Assembly: GCF_015062905.1 (NCBI RefSeq)
Contig: NZ_SUTK01000059.1
Location: forward strand, 1-8,462
From: Methanobrevibacter thaueri
Lineage (GTDB): Archaea > Methanobacteriota > Methanobacteria > Methanobacteriales > Methanobacteriaceae
Reading direction: 5' to 3'
DNA length: 8,462 nucleotides
A program made the position numbers and the translations under genes. This document shows, one piece after another, positions 6,246 through 8,462 of the stretch (its first letter is position 1; each line of letters begins with the position of its first letter). The notes beneath the pieces are model-generated. The model worked only from the letters and a program-made list of their open reading frames with translations. It had not been told where the DNA came from and did not search any database.

Positions 6246-7345
6246 TAGCTTAAAACCTCTTTTAAAATTTCGATGAACTTCTCATCCTCTTCAAGGGTGC
6301 AGATGCTTATTCTAATCCAATACTCATCCAGGCCCTTAAATGAGGTGCAGTCTCTTACGATAATTCCTTTTTTCATTAATTCCAACGCCAATTCACTGGC
6401 AGTGTATCCAGTGTCCTCAACGCGAATAAGCATAAAGTTTGATTTTGAAGGAAAAACATTCAATCCTTCAATTTTTGATACCTCATCATACAGGTACTGT
6501 CTTGATTCGATTCCCTTTCTTATTGAATCCTCGATATAGTCCTTATCCCTGAAAGTGTTGAGTGCGGCTACGAATGATAATCTTGTAAGGGAAAATACCG
6601 GCTTGATTCTGTGCATGTATTCGATAATCTGCTCACATGCAAGCCCGTAGCCTATCCTCATGCCTGCAAGGCCCAATACCTTGGACATGGTGCGTATGAT
6701 GAATATATTGTCAAATTCATTAATCAAATCCTTGTTTGTAACTTCGGAGTATTCGAAGTATGCCTCATCTATAACAATCAGCACTTCAGGATTTTTTGAT
6801 GCGATATCAATCAGGACATCCTTGTCAATCAGTGTTCCTGTAGGATTGTTTGGGGAACACAGGAAAATCATTTTTGTTTTTGGGCTGACTGCCTCATAAA
6901 TCGATTCAACATCCAGCCTGTTGGCGTCCAAATCCCATTTTGCATAAACCGGCTTTGCACCGTACTGCTTTAACAGGTATTCATAATACATATATGACGG
7001 CAAAGGAACTATAAACTCGTCTCCGTTATCGATGAATGTCTTTGCAAGAACATCAATGATTTCATCCGCTCCATCTCCGCCAATGATGACTTGGGAATCC
7101 TTAACGCCGGAATAATCGGCTATTTCTGATACCAATTCGTGGAGCTGTGATTCCGGATATCTGTTGATTGATCCTATTTCATCCTTAATGGCCTCCATGG
7201 CCTTTGGAGAAGGTCCCCAAGGATTTTCATTAGAACCCAATTTGATGATGTCCTCCTTTTTCAGGTTAAAGTCGGCGGCAATCTCATCCTGGGATCTGCC
7301 GGGAACATAAGAATCCATTTCTTCTACAATCTGTCTTGCTTTCAT
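6245..7345 (-). CDS. hisC: Histidinol-phosphate aminotransferase
   Basis: A 366-residue PLP-dependent fold-type I aminotransferase that converts imidazole-acetol phosphate and glutamate to histidinol phosphate in histidine synthesis. Seen: the N-terminal KLGSNENPWGPSP (35-47) that contacts substrate, the PLP-contacting GGDGADE (89-95), SPNNPTG (164-170), VIDEAYFEYS (191-200) with Asp193, the Schiff-base lysine in TMSKVLGLAGMRIGYG (Lys222), and the C-terminal WIRISICT with the carboxylate-binding Arg. Length is normal. The start ATG lies 3 bp after the stop of the upstream gene, with AAGGAAG (7354-7360) 8 nt before it, and the stop TAA overlaps the nrdG start. No other his genes are nearby, which fits dispersed histidine genes in methanogens. 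Side activity with aromatic or other amino acids cannot be judged from sequence. Confidence 0.92.
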   Translation of the reverse strand: MKARQIVEEMDSYVPGRSQDEIAADFNLKKEDIIKLGSNENPWGPSPKAMEAIKDEIGSINRYPESQLHELVSEIADYSGVKDSQVIIGGDGADEIIDVLAKTFIDNGDEFIVPLPSYMYYEYLLKQYGAKPVYAKWDLDANRLDVESIYEAVSPKTKMIFLCSPNNPTGTLIDKDVLIDIASKNPEVLIVIDEAYFEYSEVTNKDLINEFDNIFIIRTMSKVLGLAGMRIGYGLACEQIIEYMHRIKPVFSLTRLSFVAALNTFRDKDYIEDSIRKGIESRQYLYDEVSKIEGLNVFPSKSNFMLIRVEDTGYTASELALELMKKGIIVRDCTSFKGLDEYWIRISICTLEEDEKFIEILKEVLS

Positions 7346-7348
7346 GAT

Positions 7349-7831
7349 TTAATCTTCCTTATACTGTTTGGAAAGTTTCACGTAATTGTCAGCATTCCTC
7401 TGAATCATGCTGACCTGTTCGGGAGTGAGTTCCTTGACCGCTTTTGCCGGAACGCCCAAAATCAGGCTTCCTTCTGGAAATTCCTTTCCTTCACTCACTA
7501 CAGCTCCGGCTCCAACGATTGAGTTTTTTGAAATGTGTGCGCCATTCAAGACGGTGGCATTCATTCCAATCAAAACATTGTCGTCAAGCTTGCATCCGTG
7601 CACCACGGCACCATGGCCTATTGAGACATTATCTCCAATCTCAACCGGAAATCCCTTGGTGCAGTGAACTACACAATTGTCCTGAACGTTTGAATTGTTT
7701 CCGATGGTAATGGAATCTGTGTCTCCTCGAACGACAGCTCCAAACCAAATTGAAACGTCTTCTCCTAATTCAACATCACCGATTACGTGTGCGCCTGGGC
7801 ATATTACAATAGAGTCTTTATTATTTTCCAT
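7349..7831 (-). CDS. Gamma-class carbonic anhydrase-like hexapeptide-repeat protein
   Basis: A 160-residue left-handed beta-helix protein of the gamma-carbonic anhydrase/YrdA/PaaY group. The three candidate metal ligands are His56 (VVHCT), His73 (IGHGAVVHG) and His78. The Arg35-Gly-Asp37 pair and Gln50 of the gamma-CA active site are also present. Isoleucine/valine-rich hexapeptide turns run from about 8 to 115, followed by the typical GVPAK (126-130) and a C-terminal helix. It lacks the acidic loop of the Methanosarcina Cam enzyme and resembles the shorter CamH-like forms. Reversible CO2 hydration is plausible in a CO2-using methanogen, but many relatives show no measured activity, so function is inferred. 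The gene starts 11 bp after glmU with only a weak ribosome binding site (GGCGA), suggesting coupled translation. It is a second beta-helix gene directly after the GlmU beta-helix. Confidence 0.85.
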   Translation of the reverse strand: MENNKDSIVICPGAHVIGDVELGEDVSIWFGAVVRGDTDSITIGNNSNVQDNCVVHCTKGFPVEIGDNVSIGHGAVVHGCKLDDNVLIGMNATVLNGAHISKNSIVGAGAVVSEGKEFPEGSLILGVPAKAVKELTPEQVSMIQRNADNYVKLSKQYKED

Positions 7832-7842
7832 AATATCGCCAA

Positions 7843-8462
7843 TTATTCTTGTTTTTTATTTTTATTCTGAATGATATGATTCTGTTTTACCAGCACTCTT
7901 GTGTCGGAGGGTACATCATCATACAACAAAACCCCTGAACCTATAGTGGAATTGTAACCCACCTTAACACCTGGTGAGAAGCTTGAGTTGATACCTGTCT
8001 TTACGGCATCTCCGATAATGGACCCTAGCTTACGTCTTCCACTGTCAATCATCTGGTTTTTGATTTTTGTCTTGACTGAACGGTTGTCGAAACGCAGGTT
8101 AGCGATGTTGGTTCCTGCAGCTATATTGCAGTTTGAACCGATTACTGAGTCTCCGACATAGCTCAAGTGGCTGACATTGGTGTTTTCCATAATGATTGAA
8201 TTCTTGATTTCAACCGCATTTCCCACATGAACGTGGTCTCCGAAATAGGAATTGCCCCTAATGTATGAATTAGGGCCTATGTCACAGTTCTTGCCTATGT
8301 AGACATTTCCTTCAATGTATACTCCGGCCCTGATGATACTGCCCTCATCCAAAAATAGCTCTCCATGGACATGGGCTCCGTCTTCAATCTTTCCTCTGAT
8401 TTCTGTCTTGAGCTGGCTGATTAACTCCTCGTTCACTTCAATCAGTTCCCATGGCCTTCCGA
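7843..8462 (-). CDS. glmU: Bifunctional sugar-1-phosphate nucleotidyltransferase/acetyltransferase, C-terminal part (5' end outside window)
   Basis: This is the C-terminal acetyltransferase half of an archaeal GlmU-type enzyme, which acetylates glucosamine-1-phosphate and uridylates the product to UDP-GlcNAc. The frame stays open to the right edge. Upstream of the GTG at 8436 it reads GRPWELIEVNEEL, the conserved end of the nucleotidyltransferase domain, so that GTG is an internal Val codon. About 205 residues are present. Hexapeptide-repeat coils run through nearly the whole fragment. The block SHLSYVGDSVIG followed by NIAAGTNIANLRFDN is the acetyltransferase active-site region shared with bacterial GlmU, including the His of SHL. 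SGRRKLG and FSPGVKVG follow, and the tail is Lys/Asn/Gln-rich. It is the first visible gene of the operon; its promoter lies outside the window. The pairing with glmM on the other strand supports GlcN-1-P as substrate, although archaeal enzymes can also accept glucose- or galactosamine-phosphates. Confidence 0.9.
   Translation of the reverse strand, partial: GRPWELIEVNEELISQLKTEIRGKIEDGAHVHGELFLDEGSIIRAGVYIEGNVYIGKNCDIGPNSYIRGNSYFGDHVHVGNAVEIKNSIIMENTNVSHLSYVGDSVIGSNCNIAAGTNIANLRFDNRSVKTKIKNQMIDSGRRKLGSIIGDAVKTGINSSFSPGVKVGYNSTIGSGVLLYDDVPSDTRVLVKQNHIIQNKNKKQE

Noticed and set aside
8434..8436. GTG as the start of a 197-residue acetyltransferase
   Set aside because: The frame continues upstream as GRPWELIE, the conserved end of the GlmU nucleotidyltransferase domain, so the GTG encodes an internal Val.

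Overview
The window looks like a chromosomal segment from a methanogenic archaeon of the Methanobacteriales, most likely a Methanobrevibacter-type genome. This rests on an archaeal-type ATP-dependent DNA ligase, an archaeal GlmM, an archaeal bifunctional GlmU carrying the GRPWELIE junction, A/T-rich spacers with TATA-like boxes and bare T-run terminators, and GGAG-type ribosome binding sites. The genus is inferred from protein style, not from a search. Gene density is high. No spacer exceeds 300 bases; the longest is the 164-base convergent gap at 4228-4391. I see no tRNA, rRNA, CRISPR array or insertion sequence.

Left part (1-2322): the 3' end of a DNA ligase gene (+) runs into the end of a convergent gene for an Rpn-like PD-(D/E)XK nuclease (-), with 9 bp between them. 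Upstream of the nuclease, on the same strand, is a six-helix VUT/YhhQ-family transporter gene, probably for the deazaguanine precursor of archaeosine.

Middle (2323-4227): a short divergent promoter region leads to a membrane-anchored OB-fold protein and then to glmM (phosphoglucosamine mutase), both on +. glmM ends in a strong T-rich terminator tract.

Right part (4392-8462): five tightly packed minus-strand genes form a probable operon read right to left: glmU (its N-terminal nucleotidyltransferase half lies outside the window), a gamma-carbonic-anhydrase-like protein, hisC, nrdG, and a protein joining an N-terminal ASCH domain to about seven TPR repeats. Junctions are 11 bp, 3 bp, a TAATG overlap, and a Shine-Dalgarno that begins at the last base of the preceding stop codon.

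The clearest functional link is UDP-GlcNAc synthesis: GlmM makes glucosamine-1-phosphate, and GlmU acetylates and uridylates it. The operon otherwise mixes cell-envelope precursor, carbonic anhydrase, histidine and deoxynucleotide functions. The least ordinary item is the ASCH-TPR fusion, whose ASCH part keeps residues that I recall as catalytic in E. coli YqfB (N4-acetylcytidine amidohydrolase). Nothing here is clearly a new multi-gene system.
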